Positions 33,744 to 44,506 of a stretch of 64,000 bases of DNA are shown piece by piece. Every line of letters starts with the position of its first letter. Positions within the stretch are counted from its first letter, which is position 1. The stretch covers positions 930,001-994,000 of the forward strand of contig NC_091274.1 of the NCBI RefSeq assembly GCF_042100115.1, written 5' to 3'. The DNA comes from Alternaria dauci (lineage: Eukaryota > Ascomycota > Dothideomycetes > Pleosporales > Pleosporaceae). A program made the translations under genes and the position numbers. Under the pieces are notes generated by a model. It ran no database searches, had not been told where the DNA came from, and saw nothing but the letters and a program-made list of their open reading frames with translations.

Positions 33744-34901
33744 TTACGCCTCGAGAGCAGAGGATGCCTCGCCGTTGCCGAAAACGCGGAACTGGATGAA
33801 GATGGTTACGTCTTCGACCATTGTACCGAGGGAGCCGATGAGCCAGGGGAGGTTGGTAAGTATGTATTCCTTTTCCTGCGAGTGGAAGATGATCTGAGTA
33901 GTGTTAGTTGGGTAGTTCCAGCTGAAAATAGCAAGGTGGGTAGACTTACTCCCGCGCCATAGGTAGCATTGCCCAACAAACTCAACATGAAGAAGAGCAG
34001 CGACAAGCCTTCGCAAGACCTTTCCTGCTGGTTCTTGATGATCTGAGGGATACGTGCCCCAAGATAAGCCACTGCGCTCGCGTAACCCAAGATCATTGCG
34101 CCGACTGGGTTGTCCGAGGTATCCTCGGTATTGTGCTGGGGCTGGGGAACCCAGACACCAGTCTTCCACGCGATAGCCCATCCTGCTGCGCCGACAACAC
34201 AGACTCCCACGATGCTCAGCGCGTTCTTTACCCACTCACTCGCACCATCGCCGACGTCGGGGATTGTAGGGAGAGAGCTGGCGCGGCGCCTGCGGCTCGC
34301 AGCCGAATCGCGCCTGTGACTGCCAGGCAAGCCAATGTTGCTGCTGTCGCGACGACCGAGCAAAGGCGCCTCGATGCTATTGGTAGACTGCGTGGAAGTC
34401 TTGCGCTGGCTACGGCGCGAGTTCTTCATGTTGTAGTAAACGCATTGCGAGATGAGGACGAGGTCAGCGAAGCAGAAGTAGACGGCAAGGGCGATGACGG
34501 TGGGGACGAGACCGGCCCAGAGAGCGCCCGCGAGGTTCGTCACGTCGCCAATAAACCAGACGGCGAGGAAGGCGAGGGAGATGCCATCTGCAGAACCGGA
34601 TTTGTAGTTTTCAATTAGTTGTGGGACCTGGAGGTGGTGGTTAGATCAAGGTACGGTGATGTATTGGTGTCGCGTGCTTGGAGGCTCCCAGCTGCGGTTC
34701 TATGAATAGCACAGGCAGCATCCGAGACACATGGCGAAAAGGGCAGCCAATGTGTAGGGAGATGAAGACAACGAGGTTGTATCAGTTGTTACTCACCAAC
34801 AGGAAGATCCATGAAGCTAACGAGATTGACCCAAAGACACCCGACAGCGCCTCGTGAGTCGTCAGCGGCAGACTGGGGTGAGACATGGCTGCAGCAAGCA
34901 T
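33744..34901 (-). CDS. PQ-loop repeat membrane protein (Ypq/Rtc2-type, vacuolar)
   Basis: Three exons (34901-34797, 34627-33950, 33893-33744) encode 310 residues; a second in-frame ATG at 34886 is also possible. Two PQ loops are visible: WIFLLVPQLIENYKSGSADGISLAF in the first third and YLGARIPQIIKNQQERSCEGLSLLFF in the last third, each in a hydrophobic hairpin. About seven transmembrane segments are expected. The middle holds a basic Ser/Arg-rich cytosolic loop. This matches the Ypq1-3/PQLC2 and Stm1 group of lysosomal/vacuolar cationic amino-acid exporters. Intron 1 lies inside the first PQ-loop unit, just before VPQ. The substrate is inferred from the family. Confidence 0.88.
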
Positions 34902-35967
34902 GGTGCGTTACGATGTTTGCCGACACAGCGCGTCGTGCGACCTATACAAGTAGACGCAAATAATAGTTTTCTTCTGTGACAAGGGCGTGCAGGAAATCGT
35001 GCAGCAAGGCTTGACGATATGACGCAGGTCCAGACGGAGGGAATGCCGGAAGCAGGCCGGTCCAGCCGAGGTAGCCTGTTAGGGAGTGGGGACGGCAACC
35101 GAATTAGCAGATTGAAAAGATAGTTGACGAATGGTATTTGGTGATTTTCAAAGGCAGCATGCGACGAAGGCACAAGGCGTGCAAAGGGTCAAAAAGCAGC
35201 AGTGTGGTGGGCTAGCAGTGCTGTAGTACGGGACCCTGGGGGCCCATGTATGCCTCTGCAAATTGCTGACGTTTCTGTTGAGGATGCACATTTTTCATTC
35301 GGGGTTTCCTTTGACTGCCCAGACTTTGCGATGCGCACTATGAAGAATGTTTGTAATCGGACAACTGACTGTTTACATGTTTATAGAATGCCCTTGACTT
35401 GCACTGTAGCGGTGTTGAAGCCTCTATGAAGCGTGTCAGGGGACTGACATGCAACACTGCTTGTTCACGCGACCAACCCATGGAGCCACTGCATCTTCAG
35501 ACCTACTCACCGTCAACATGATTGATTATGCAGAGTCTTCGACAAGGAAATGACTCGTTTGTCGTTGGCCGTTTTAGAGGGTCCGTCTGTCAAAGCTCTA
35601 GAACGTTTGTGGGCGGCTGAGTGCACTGCAGGGCGTCGGCCCCGGCTCAGCACCCTCTCCCGACCTAAATTTGGCTGTATGCGTGATCACTTGCCGCTCC
35701 ACTTCTCCTCGTCACCTTAGCAAGCACATCCACCGGCTTCCGGTTCGACACTCGCTCAGTCTTCTATTGTCACTTCACTTTCCTGCCCTCGTTTATTCGC
35801 TTGATATATACATACACATCGCTTCAGTAGCCTACGCGCCTTTTCACCTCTAACCCCCCCCCCCCCCCTTAATACCACTAATCACCTGTTCGTGAAACGC
35901 GCGTCAGGTCCAGAGTAAAAAAACCAGCTACCACTCGCTGCCTGTTTCCATCAACAACTCGCCCAAT
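34902..35967. other. divergent promoter region
   Basis: 1.07 kb between the PQ-loop gene and the Mid2-like gene. A run of 15 C occurs at 35854-35868, about 100 bp before the Mid2-like ATG and probably in its CT-rich 5' UTR. No gene was found. Confidence 0.45.
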
Positions 35968-36915
35968 ATGTTGCCCAAGGCCTGGCTGTCGGTTTTTGTC
36001 CTCGCCGTCGCATCCTCGGCTTTTACACTTGAGGATCTCCACATGGACGGCATCAATCAGTACATCCACCAGGGCAAGAGGCAAGATGCCGAAGGTACCG
36101 GTGCCTCAGCATCCGCCGCACCGCCGACATCATCAGCTGCACCACCAGCTTCATCGGCCGCTCCTCCGGCCACATCGTCGGCCGCGCTCCCACCCACATC
36201 AGCAAGTCCCCAGCCAGAACCTTCAACCACGAACAATCCAGCACCGTCCGACGACCCCACATCCGACGCTCCTGCGCCTTCGACTCCTGCAGCCACACCA
36301 ACTGCCGATGGCGGTAACAACAATAGCGACAACAACAACAACAACAACAACAACGCGCAAACGACTTCACAAGGCCCAAGTGCCACTGGTGGTGGCGACA
36401 GCGCTGGCAACTCACCAACCCCTACGCGTGACGCCAGCTCTTCCGTAAGGACAACAGCAATCGTCAGGACGACACCTCTCGTTTCAACTTCCCTTTCAGA
36501 GTTTACCACGACTGTCACCTCCACCCTCGACAACGGCCAAGTAACCACTGCGACCTCGACAGGCACCAGCACTTCCCTCGCCACCACTGGACTGTCCGTC
36601 GTCACAGACCCACCAACTGCACAGGCAGGCGACAGCGACAATAGCGGTGGCATCAGCGATTCCAACAAGAAGGTTATTGGAGGTGTTGTTGGAGGTGTGG
36701 GTGGTGCCCTCCTTCTTGGTGGCATTGCTCTTGTTTTCTGGCGCTTGAAGAAGCGCCAAGCGCGCGTCCACGAAGACGACGATGACCTCATGGCCGGCAC
36801 GGGCTCAGCCCTCGGCGACAAGCCCCAGAACGGCACTGGTTCGTCGCCCTTCCAGTCGAACCTCGAGCAATACCACAACCCTGGAGGACGCCCCAATGCG
36901 GCTGCCAACTTCTAG
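35968..36915 (+). CDS. Mid2/Wsc-like cell-surface mucin, putative wall-stress sensor
   Basis: Single exon, 315 residues. A signal peptide (MLPKAWLSVFVLAVASSAF) is followed by a possible Kex2-type site, GKRQD. A long Ser/Thr/Pro/Ala-rich region then carries many potential O-glycosylation sites, including repeated SSAAPP units and an Asn run encoded by (AAC)n. One transmembrane helix (VIGGVVGGVGGALLLGGIALVFW, about residues 236-258) is followed by basic LKKRQ, an acidic patch EDDDDL and a short tail. This order of parts is that of Mid2/Mtl1 and Wsc sensors feeding the cell-wall integrity pathway. No WSC cysteine domain is present. The sensor role is inferred from architecture only. Confidence 0.8.
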   Translation: MLPKAWLSVFVLAVASSAFTLEDLHMDGINQYIHQGKRQDAEGTGASASAAPPTSSAAPPASSAAPPATSSAALPPTSASPQPEPSTTNNPAPSDDPTSDAPAPSTPAATPTADGGNNNSDNNNNNNNNAQTTSQGPSATGGGDSAGNSPTPTRDASSSVRTTAIVRTTPLVSTSLSEFTTTVTSTLDNGQVTTATSTGTSTSLATTGLSVVTDPPTAQAGDSDNSGGISDSNKKVIGGVVGGVGGALLLGGIALVFWRLKKRQARVHEDDDDLMAGTGSALGDKPQNGTGSSPFQSNLEQYHNPGGRPNAAANF

Positions 36916-37996
36916 GCGAAGCGTAGCCCGCACAAAGTACACAGGCCTGTTGCGAGGGTCCGTCACGATACCAACGACTATCTGCGGAATTTGTCTGAGC
37001 TGGAAGCGATTTTGAGAGACGAGGGCAATATGGAGCTTGTATATACGGCGCAAAAACGGCTATAACAATCGGATCTGGAGATGGTGTTTCTATTACTGAA
37101 TATGGTTTGCGTGAGTATGGTGCATTGCACATGCTGATTCGCGATGCAGATTAGTCTATACCGTCGCATCGTGGTCAGTCTGTTATCAGACTGCACAGGT
37201 GTACATTAAACGTATAGCATCAACCAAGGAAGAGGCAGCCGACCACTTTCGACCGATCTTTTTTTCTTCTCGTCCTGGCAGTGTCGTTGCAATTGCTTCG
37301 TTCACCTGTTCAACTTGTTGTAATCGAGCGTGGCATGTCTTTCTTGCCTTTCTTTGTTGTTTTAGATAGTAATACCCCCCATAGCGAATTCGATCAGATT
37401 GATAAAATCTTTCATCAATTACATCATCACCCTTATGCACTCCTTTATCCTCATACAGGGTGTTGTTCTTCCCTTCGAATGTCTACGTGTGCGCATGTCA
37501 TGCGCGTCCAGGGGTTTGAACATGGTCGTGTTTCAGCACTGTCGCAGCAACCACCACGATACTTTCTAAACAAGCTTTGTGACCGCTGGGCCCCAAACTC
37601 GTTTGGCATGAGAAATGCATGTTCGGCGCTTCGGATATGGAGGGGTTTGGCGTTACTTAGGTGCAGTTGGCCCCAGTGGGTGTTTTGAGGCTGGCATTTG
37701 GTCTCTTGCTCTTAGTCTCTTTGTGGGCACAGTTCGATATTTACACTCGTTTGGTTGCGATTAGTTCTTTGTATATACAGGCAGTGCCAATATACTCTAA
37801 TAAGGTATCTGACGATTCTGGTATCGAGGAGGGTTTACGCACGACATCTCTGAGGCCTAGCAAATAATCAGTACCGACATCTCTCACGCAAACGACAACG
37901 TCTTTCCATACCGGCAGAAATCGGTATCGACAACTTTTACGCCCGACCCATCGTCCGCAATCATAGTTCTCGACAGGAACCAATCAACACACAATC
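36916..37996. other. intergenic region
   Basis: 1.08 kb holding the 3' flank of the Mid2-like gene and the promoter of the secreted-protein gene. Nothing recognisable was seen. Confidence 0.4.
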
Positions 37997-38642
37997 ATGT
38001 TCCTCCCTACCGCCCTGCTTGCTTTGGTCCACCTCGCACTCCCCGCCCTTTCCCACGCATCTCCACAACCCGCTCTCGTCTCCTCAGACTGGGAAATGTC
38101 CTTGGTACCCCGACATCAACTCTTCCTACGTCAACTCTCCGACTTGCAGACCTTTGACGGCAATCTTGGTGGGACGCGTGCATCCGCCATTACAAATTCT
38201 GGAGACAAAGAACGCCCGTTCCAAGTCGATGGAGATACGTTTACCAGTTTCGACACCGCGGCACAGAGAAGTTGCGATAACCAATTTCAAGGGTGTAGTG
38301 ATACTGCAAACAAGAGTGGACGAGAGGGAGGAGGAGGTGGTGGTGGTGATGGTGATGGTGATGGTGGCAGAAGGAACAGGGGAAAGAAGAGACAGGACGG
38401 CGGCGGTCTGAGTGTGAACGACTGTGACGAGCAGAAGAGTGAGTGATACCGTTCCCTCCATCTCCAGAACTTAGAAGAAAAGCCAACTTTCAAGAGTGCA
38501 TGCATAGCTAATGTTCTTGACAGATAAGTGCAACAACGCACAGAAGAACGCGCAAGTCAAGGACTTCAATAGTGCAATCGCGAGCACAAATATCGGGCCC
38601 GATCCCGACTTTCCCGACTTTGACCTCATCTGCGAAGGCTAG
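37997..38642 (+). CDS. small secreted protein of unknown function
   Basis: Two exons (37997-38438, 38524-38642) encode 186 residues. Residues 1-21 form a signal peptide (MFLPTALLALVHLALPALSHA), followed by a mature chain with few but regularly placed cysteines: CDNQFQGC, CDEQKNKC and one near the C-terminus (LICEG). The order FQVDGDTF...QRSCDNQ...SVNDCDEQ...CNNAQ resembles a group of secreted fungal proteins known to me only as hypothetical. A Gly/Asp repeat stretch (about residues 110-127, then basic RRNRGKKRQD) interrupts the two cysteine pairs and is encoded by GGT/GAT minisatellite-like DNA. It could be a wall-associated or effector-like protein, but no function can be assigned. Confidence 0.72.
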
Positions 38643-39134
38643 TCGAGGGGAAAATATGGGTTTTCTCATAGTGTATGTGTACCGAGCCTGGTACTGGCTT
38701 CGAAAGCATGGGGGTTTGTGCTGCATTGAGCGTATGTGCGTGTTAGGAATATGATAATGATATCATATCGTGAGAAGAACGATATGCCTTCTTCTGACAC
38801 AAGATTTGTTTTCGAACTACAAGGTTTTAATTTCACTGACCGCATCACGTGGATACGTTCCACGCTAAGTCAAGACATGTTTACTTTGACTTTTCTTCAT
38901 CTTTCCACTTACCGACTTTCTCCACCGACACACCCTCACAATGCAGTCGAGGATGTGTAGTTACGACTATTAGATCGTCGCTGCTCATCTTGCTTATTTA
39001 TACCAACGCATCGCGGTTCATGATGCCTCGCACGCTTTTCACTGTCTCCGTACGCGCTAAGTCGATGGAATACTTCTCGGGCGGCCATCTGACTTATTGA
39101 ATTACCGGAAAGTCAAAAAAACCTGTTAGCGTCA
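38643..39134. other. intergenic region
   Basis: 492 bp between the secreted-protein gene and CCE1. No feature was recognised. Confidence 0.4.
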
Positions 39135-40337
39135 ATGGCACCAAAATCTCGCGCTGTGACGGCGAAAGCGCTGCAATCACTGCTTGTACATATCGGCGCA
39201 CCATCATCAGGAACAAAAGCAGTACTCCAAGAGCGTTTCCAACGCGATATCAGAAAGTCTCGTCTTCTCAAGAACCAACCATCACGGAAAGCATCAGATT
39301 CAGCAACCAAGAAATTTCGCATCATGAGCATCGATATGGGAATCAAGAACCTAGCATTCTGTGAGGCAGACGTTTCTTATCCGTCCAAGAATAGCCTGGA
39401 TGCGAGAATGAAGGTTTTGAGATGGGAGAAGGTCAATCTTACCGAGGCCACACACGATGACATACACGAACTATCGGAAGCTACAACTACAGAGCAAGAC
39501 ACGACGGGTGCTGATGAGGAATCAGATCCATACTCTGCGGATGCTTTGTCTAAGACAGCGTACGGATTGCTCAAGAATACGATTCTGACAGGGTCGCCAG
39601 ACATCGTCTTGATCGAAAAGCAAAGGTGGAGATCTGGAGGTGGCAGTGCCGTGCAGCAGTGGACTCTCCGCGTCAACACGCTAGAAGGCATGTTGTGGGC
39701 GGTACTGCAAACCATGAGCGCAGAGCGGCTAAAAGGGGGGGCTGAAGCCTTGGATGCAGAGAACGTGTACGAGGTCTTCAGTGCAGATCCGAAACGTGTT
39801 GGACAATATTGGCTCACCCAGGCGACTGGGCATGTTCAGGAAGTGGACAAGAAGGTCCAAAAAGTCACGGATGATCTAGAAGTGGAAAGCGGAGCGGAAG
39901 GAGACAAGCCGGTCACCAGAAAGAAGCCCAGTCGAACCAAGGCAGAGAAACAAGCCAAGATTGCCATCCTCCGCTCATGGCTCACTTCAATACCTGCTTC
40001 TACAGCATCCGCAATGCGCGCTTCGACACCGAGCATAACGTTTAGTATGGCGCCAGGCGCTGAAGCCACCCGTGAAGCGCTGTGCGGGCCTCTAGAGTCC
40101 AGAAAACCCAGGAAAGCCAAAGGAGCCCCGACAGACGCACACCCCACACAGGGTCAACTCAAGAAGCTGGACGATATCACAGACTGTTTCTTACAGGCTG
40201 CTGCATGGGTTAGTTGGGAGTCAAATCGTCTCCAGCTCCAGGAGGTGTGGAAGCAGAAGAAGGGTAGCGATGGAACAAGACCAGAATTGACAGATGAGGT
40301 CTTACTAGAGATGCTCCACAAGATTGAGGAGTCTTGA
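39135..40337 (+). CDS. CCE1: mitochondrial Holliday junction resolvase Cce1/Ydc2
   Basis: Single exon, 400 residues. An N-terminal SAP-like helix pair (KALQSLLVHIGAPSSGTKAVLQERF, about residues 11-35) is typical of Cce1/Ydc2. The RNase-H-like nuclease core follows: IMSIDMGIKNLAFCE near residue 64 carries the first catalytic Asp, IVLIEKQRWRSGG holds the conserved Glu, and the C-terminal LDDITDCFLQAAAWVSW supplies the last acidic pair. The enzyme cuts four-way junctions in mitochondrial DNA to allow its segregation. Two low-complexity basic/acidic inserts make it longer than the yeast protein. No clear mitochondrial presequence was seen, although the N-terminus is basic. Confidence 0.9.
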   Translation: MAPKSRAVTAKALQSLLVHIGAPSSGTKAVLQERFQRDIRKSRLLKNQPSRKASDSATKKFRIMSIDMGIKNLAFCEADVSYPSKNSLDARMKVLRWEKVNLTEATHDDIHELSEATTTEQDTTGADEESDPYSADALSKTAYGLLKNTILTGSPDIVLIEKQRWRSGGGSAVQQWTLRVNTLEGMLWAVLQTMSAERLKGGAEALDAENVYEVFSADPKRVGQYWLTQATGHVQEVDKKVQKVTDDLEVESGAEGDKPVTRKKPSRTKAEKQAKIAILRSWLTSIPASTASAMRASTPSITFSMAPGAEATREALCGPLESRKPRKAKGAPTDAHPTQGQLKKLDDITDCFLQAAAWVSWESNRLQLQEVWKQKKGSDGTRPELTDEVLLEMLHKIEES

Positions 40338-40756
40338 TGCCACCTATTGAACCTTTCTATCGATCGCGAGCTCATTGCAACTACGTGGAATGGAACAGAG
40401 TACCTCAAATGCGTGCGAACTAATCTGATAATGCTGAAAGCGCATGAAAAGATAGATGCAATGGCTGTCGTGAAGCTTAAGTGATCATATCAATATCCAA
40501 ACCATGAGGAGCGACAAAGTAAACTTGGTCGTGCTCACATTGCGCACTGCTTGGTTTTGCTTCGGTACAACGTGTCCGAATAGAACAAAGCGAACCATGT
40601 CTGCATACCCCACTTGGCGTATGACGTGGCAGCCTTTGTATGAAACTTCGCCCAACCATACCTGACGCCGGCTGGGTGTCCCCGAGCCCCGAATTGCTTG
40701 CAATATCATTGCCAGAATTTCCAAATTCTGCCAGGAGTCTCTATTTCCACTTGACG
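40338..40756. other. intergenic region before tRNA-Arg
   Basis: 419 bp; 3' flank of CCE1 and 5' flank of the tRNA. Nothing else seen. Confidence 0.4.
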
Positions 40757-40847
40757 GTCTCGGTGGCGCAATGGTAGCGCGTTGGACTTCTACTAACTGT
40801 ATCCATGGTTAATCCAAAGGCTGCGGGTTCGAGCCCCGCCCGAGATG
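40757..40847 (+). tRNA. tRNA-Arg(UCU) with 19-nt intron
   Basis: The acceptor stem GTCTCGG pairs with CCGAGAT (a G-U pair at the end) and the discriminator is G. The D-arm region TGGCGCAATGGTAGCGCG contains the A box, and GGTTCGAGCCC contains the B box. The anticodon stem TTGGA/TCCAA encloses the loop CTTCTAA with anticodon TCT at 40789-40791. A 19-nt intron at 40793-40811 follows the purine 3' of the anticodon, the canonical place for nuclear tRNA introns. A T5 terminator follows at 40849-40853. Confidence 0.93.
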
Positions 40848-40848
40848 C

Positions 40849-40853
40849 TTTTT
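40849..40853 (+). terminator. RNA polymerase III terminator (T5)
   Basis: Five T residues directly after the tRNA-Arg 3' end. Confidence 0.7.
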
Positions 40854-41154
40854 GCTTCTTTATGCGTCTGTCTGTCTGGCTGTCTGTGTGTCGTGGGCTG
40901 CATGTATCTTGTGTGCAAAGCGACGAGGTGGGCGGGTAAGGTTTGCCGGACATGAGTTTTTGCTTGGTGGGGAGGGGCAGAACATCAAAGCCACGCGGGA
41001 GCTCTTCATCTACTATATTTCGCAGTAAACTCGTAGGGGATGATGAAGCATTTGATTCTGAATAAAGGTTGTTGCTAGGATTGTTTATGCGCCGTGACAC
41101 CAATAGCGCCATTTACATGCCGACTTTTACACATCCAAACTTTTTACACAAAAC
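40854..41154. other. intergenic region
   Basis: About 300 bp with short CTGT repeats near 40866-40890. It lies between the tRNA and the 3' end of the aconitase gene. Confidence 0.4.
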
Positions 41155-44028
41155 TCAATCGGTCAGCTCGGCGCTCCGAGTGACCTCCTCCTTCATCTCC
41201 CTGCCCTTCCTGGCGAGCAGGTTGAGTGCGCTGCCAGCAAGCACGAAGCCACACTGGTCCTGCGACAGAGTGTGCTTAGTCTTGACAACCTTTTTGCTAC
41301 CATCCCTCTTCTTGAGGACAAGCTCAACCTCGCCCTTGCCACCGCTCTTGAGTACGTCCAACAATCCCCTTGTGGCGACCTGGTCGCACGCTTCGAACGC
41401 ATCGTAGTCGGCTTCGTTAGCGAAAGTCAGAGGCACGATACCCTGCTTCTTCAGGTTGGTCTCGTGGATACGGGCAAAGGATTTGGCGAGGATGACCCGG
41501 CCACCGAGGTATCGGGGTTGCAGCGCAGCGTGTTCACGTGCAGAACCTTCACCGTAGTTGTGCTCTGCTACGACGAGCCATTCGATACCCTGGTCGCGCC
41601 ACCTCTTCGCTAGTTCTGGGATACCTGATGTTTTGCCGTCCATGTCGTAGGCGACGTTGACTTCATCTGTCTGCGCGTTGACAGCGCCAATAAGTGTGTT
41701 TTCAGAGATGTTGGGCAGATGGCCCTTGTACTTGAGCCATGGCCCAGCAGCCGAGATGGTGTCTGTCGTGCATTGTCCCTTGACCTTGTACAGTACCATG
41801 AGGCCTGTAAAGTCGGAGTCGGGGAATGGTGGGAACGGATCGAGGAGCGCCAGGCGGCTGGAGGTCGGCGAGACGATGACATCTACGCTAGGGTCTGGGA
41901 TGCCTGGTGTGGGCATGAAGTCAGGGTTACCGTCTGCGAAACCGGCGGAGGGGAGGTCAGAGCCCTTTGGTGGCGCAAACTTGAAAGGCTTGCCGTCTGG
42001 TGTCGGAATAGAATCAGTCATGGGATTGAAGGTTGTGGAGCCAGAGTACGACATGGCAGTGATGAGCTCAGGAGAAGCGAGGAAGTTCATTGTAGCTCGG
42101 TTGCCGTCGTTGCGACCGGGGAAGTTGCGGTTGTATGAGGTCAAGATAGCGTTGGATTCGCCCTTCTTTACGTCGTCGGTACGCTTCCATTGTCCAATGC
42201 AAGGACGTGGAGGTTATTAGTATTGACCGTCCATCGAGTTAGATTGACAAACTTACCCGCAAGCGTTCGCCAGAACAGTGCCTCCGGCTTCAGTGAATGT
42301 TTGGAGGGTCTCATCCCGTTCCAAAGTTGCACGGATTTGTTCACTCCCAGGTGTAATGAAAAAGTCCGCCTTGGGCTTGAGGCCAGCTGCCAATGCCTGC
42401 TTCACAATCTCTTCTGATCGGGTCATGTCTTGGTAAGAGCTGTTTGTGCAGCTGCCAATGAGCCCAGCGCCAAAGGTTTGTGGCCATCCCTTCTCTTCCA
42501 CTACCGACTTGAACTTGGAAAGAGGTGTTGATAGATCAGGCGTGAATGGTCCGTTGATGTGCGGTTCGAGTTCTGAGAGGTTAATCTCAATGACCTTGTC
42601 GTAAGCGGCTTCGGCGTCAGGACGGAGGAGGTTCTGCTGCATTGGCGAATTGGCAATCTTCTGAGCGGCCTCGGCGATCGGTCCTCGGTGTGTGGCTTGG
42701 AGATAGGGGATGTGTGCAGGAGAGAAGGGGAAGAGCGAGGTAGTTGCGCCAACTTCAGCACCCATGTTGCTATAAGGTGTTAGAACTTGACGATGCGCGT
42801 GGATCTCATCTGCGAGCCTTACCAGATAGTCGCCATACCAGTGCAGCTCAAAGACTGCACACCAGGTCCGAAGTACTCAATGATGTAACCAGTGCCACCC
42901 TAAGCAAATGTTAGCCTCGACCCCCCTGCTTTGCTCAAAATCACATACCCGGACAGTCAGCTCGCCAGCCAATTTCAAGATGACGTCCTTCGGGGAAGCC
43001 CATCCGCTGAGCTCGCCGGTGAGCTTCACACCCAGAATTTTAGGTGCCTTCAGCTCCCATGGCGCATCCACTAGGGCGTCTACTGCGTCCGCGCCACCGA
43101 CACCGATTGTGATTGATCCCAGACCTCCAGCATTTGGGGAGTGGCTGTCTGTGCCCAAGATCATCAAGCCTGGAGCACTGTAGTTCTCCAGCACAGACTG
43201 GTGGATAATACCAGCGCCCGGCGGCCAGAACTCAATTCCGTATTTCTTCGCTGCCGACTCGAGGAAATCGAAGACCTCCTTGTTGCCCGCGATCGATTGT
43301 GGAAGGTCGGTGTCAGCGCCTTTTTCTCCCTGGAAGATATGATCAGCCAAGATGCTCGTAGTACAGCCTGGACAGGCGCAAGGGTGCTACCGACTACTAT
43401 CATGTGGTCGCCTTGTGTAGTTGGTCAGTATATGCCTAGATGGTGTTTCTTTCGTGGCGGCTACTCACAATGGATACTAGCAGGAACCGCCGTGCTCGGC
43501 AGCCCACAGCTCATGAACTGCAACAAAGCCATCTGAGCACTAGCATCCTGCATAGCAACACGGTCCGGTTTCAACTTCAGGTTTGCCTGGCCTCTGATAT
43601 CCCTTCCGCCATTTGTGTTGTTCATGAGCGACTCCTCTGGATTCTCAAGATGCGAGTAGAGAATCTTCTCGGCCAGAGTCAACTGTCGTGAAGATCCCAG
43701 TACGCGCCGTACTTGTTCGAGGCGGGAGAGCAACTTGGCGTAGGGTGGGGTGCGGGAGGCGAGGTCGACATTACGGGCGGTGGGCAGATCGTGGCTCGTG
43801 GCTAGACATCTTCGCTGTTGGAAGGACGCCTGACGCAGAGAGGAGAGTAGGTGAGGCTTTGAACATCTGTCAGCCTTCTGTGCCACTTGTACGTCCAGAG
43901 AAGAGATGCGATGGCGATGACTGCAAAAGTCGCATCCAGTTTCGAGACTGCTTGAACGGCCAATTGCACACCATAAAACTCACCCTGCAGTTGGCTGCTT
44001 GGCCGACGCGAAGTATATTCGACCGCAT
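41155..44028 (-). CDS. ACO2: mitochondrial aconitase-family hydratase (Aco2-like)
   Basis: Seven exons are inferred (44028-43984, 43829-43469, 43411-about 43391, about 43325-42949, 42899-42823, 42769-42257, 42205-41155), giving about 814 residues. The N-terminus [10 protein letters not shown]...RRCLATS looks like a mitochondrial presequence. Aconitase landmarks: [49 protein letters not shown] (first Fe-S cysteine), ANACGPCIGQW (second and third) and [16 protein letters not shown]. Wording such as RTPPYAKLL and SIHCDH fits the second fungal aconitase, which in yeast acts as homocitrate dehydratase in lysine synthesis; this role is inferred. The third intron's ends are uncertain by a few bases. 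The sixth intron (42256-42206) has a GTAAGT donor and TACTAATAAC branch site but ends CCACG, not AG, between the codons of two Fe-S ligand cysteines. Confidence 0.85.
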
Positions 44029-44506
44029 CCTGTTCTTTGTCTGTGGCGTGTACGAAACATGATTTCAAAATGCTCCGAGCGACAATTCCGAGCGACTTCG
44101 CTCCGAGGCATGGATACCAAGACTAGGGTCGACGCACGCGAGCCAGGCGTGGAGAGCAAATCCCTGCTACTTCGACCAATCAAAATACACGTCAAAGTCA
44201 TCACCAAAGCACATGGTACTGTACGAAGCGAAACCATTTTAAAACTGAATGCATAAGCAACGGCATTGGTATCCTGCCTAAAGTGCAAACTCCAGATCTG
44301 CAGACTATTACCGTGCCCCAGACGGCGCTTTGTGCGCGTATCAAACAGTAACGAAGCTAGAACGCGCCGAAGCGACAGAGAAACTCTTGCAACCAAAATC
44401 CACCACACTGTAAGTCAATACGCAAAGGCAAATCGAACTAGGTTGAATCAATCAAGTCAAGTTGAAAGACTGTCGTAAGCGCGAGATCATAGTCGTTGCT
44501 CCACAC
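44029..44506. other. intergenic region upstream of ACO2
   Basis: 478 bp holding the ACO2 promoter and the 3' UTR of the KH-domain gene. A CCAAT box at 44176-44180 lies about 150 bp before the ACO2 start. CCAAT-binding complexes regulate iron-dependent enzymes in fungi, but one box is weak evidence. Confidence 0.35.
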
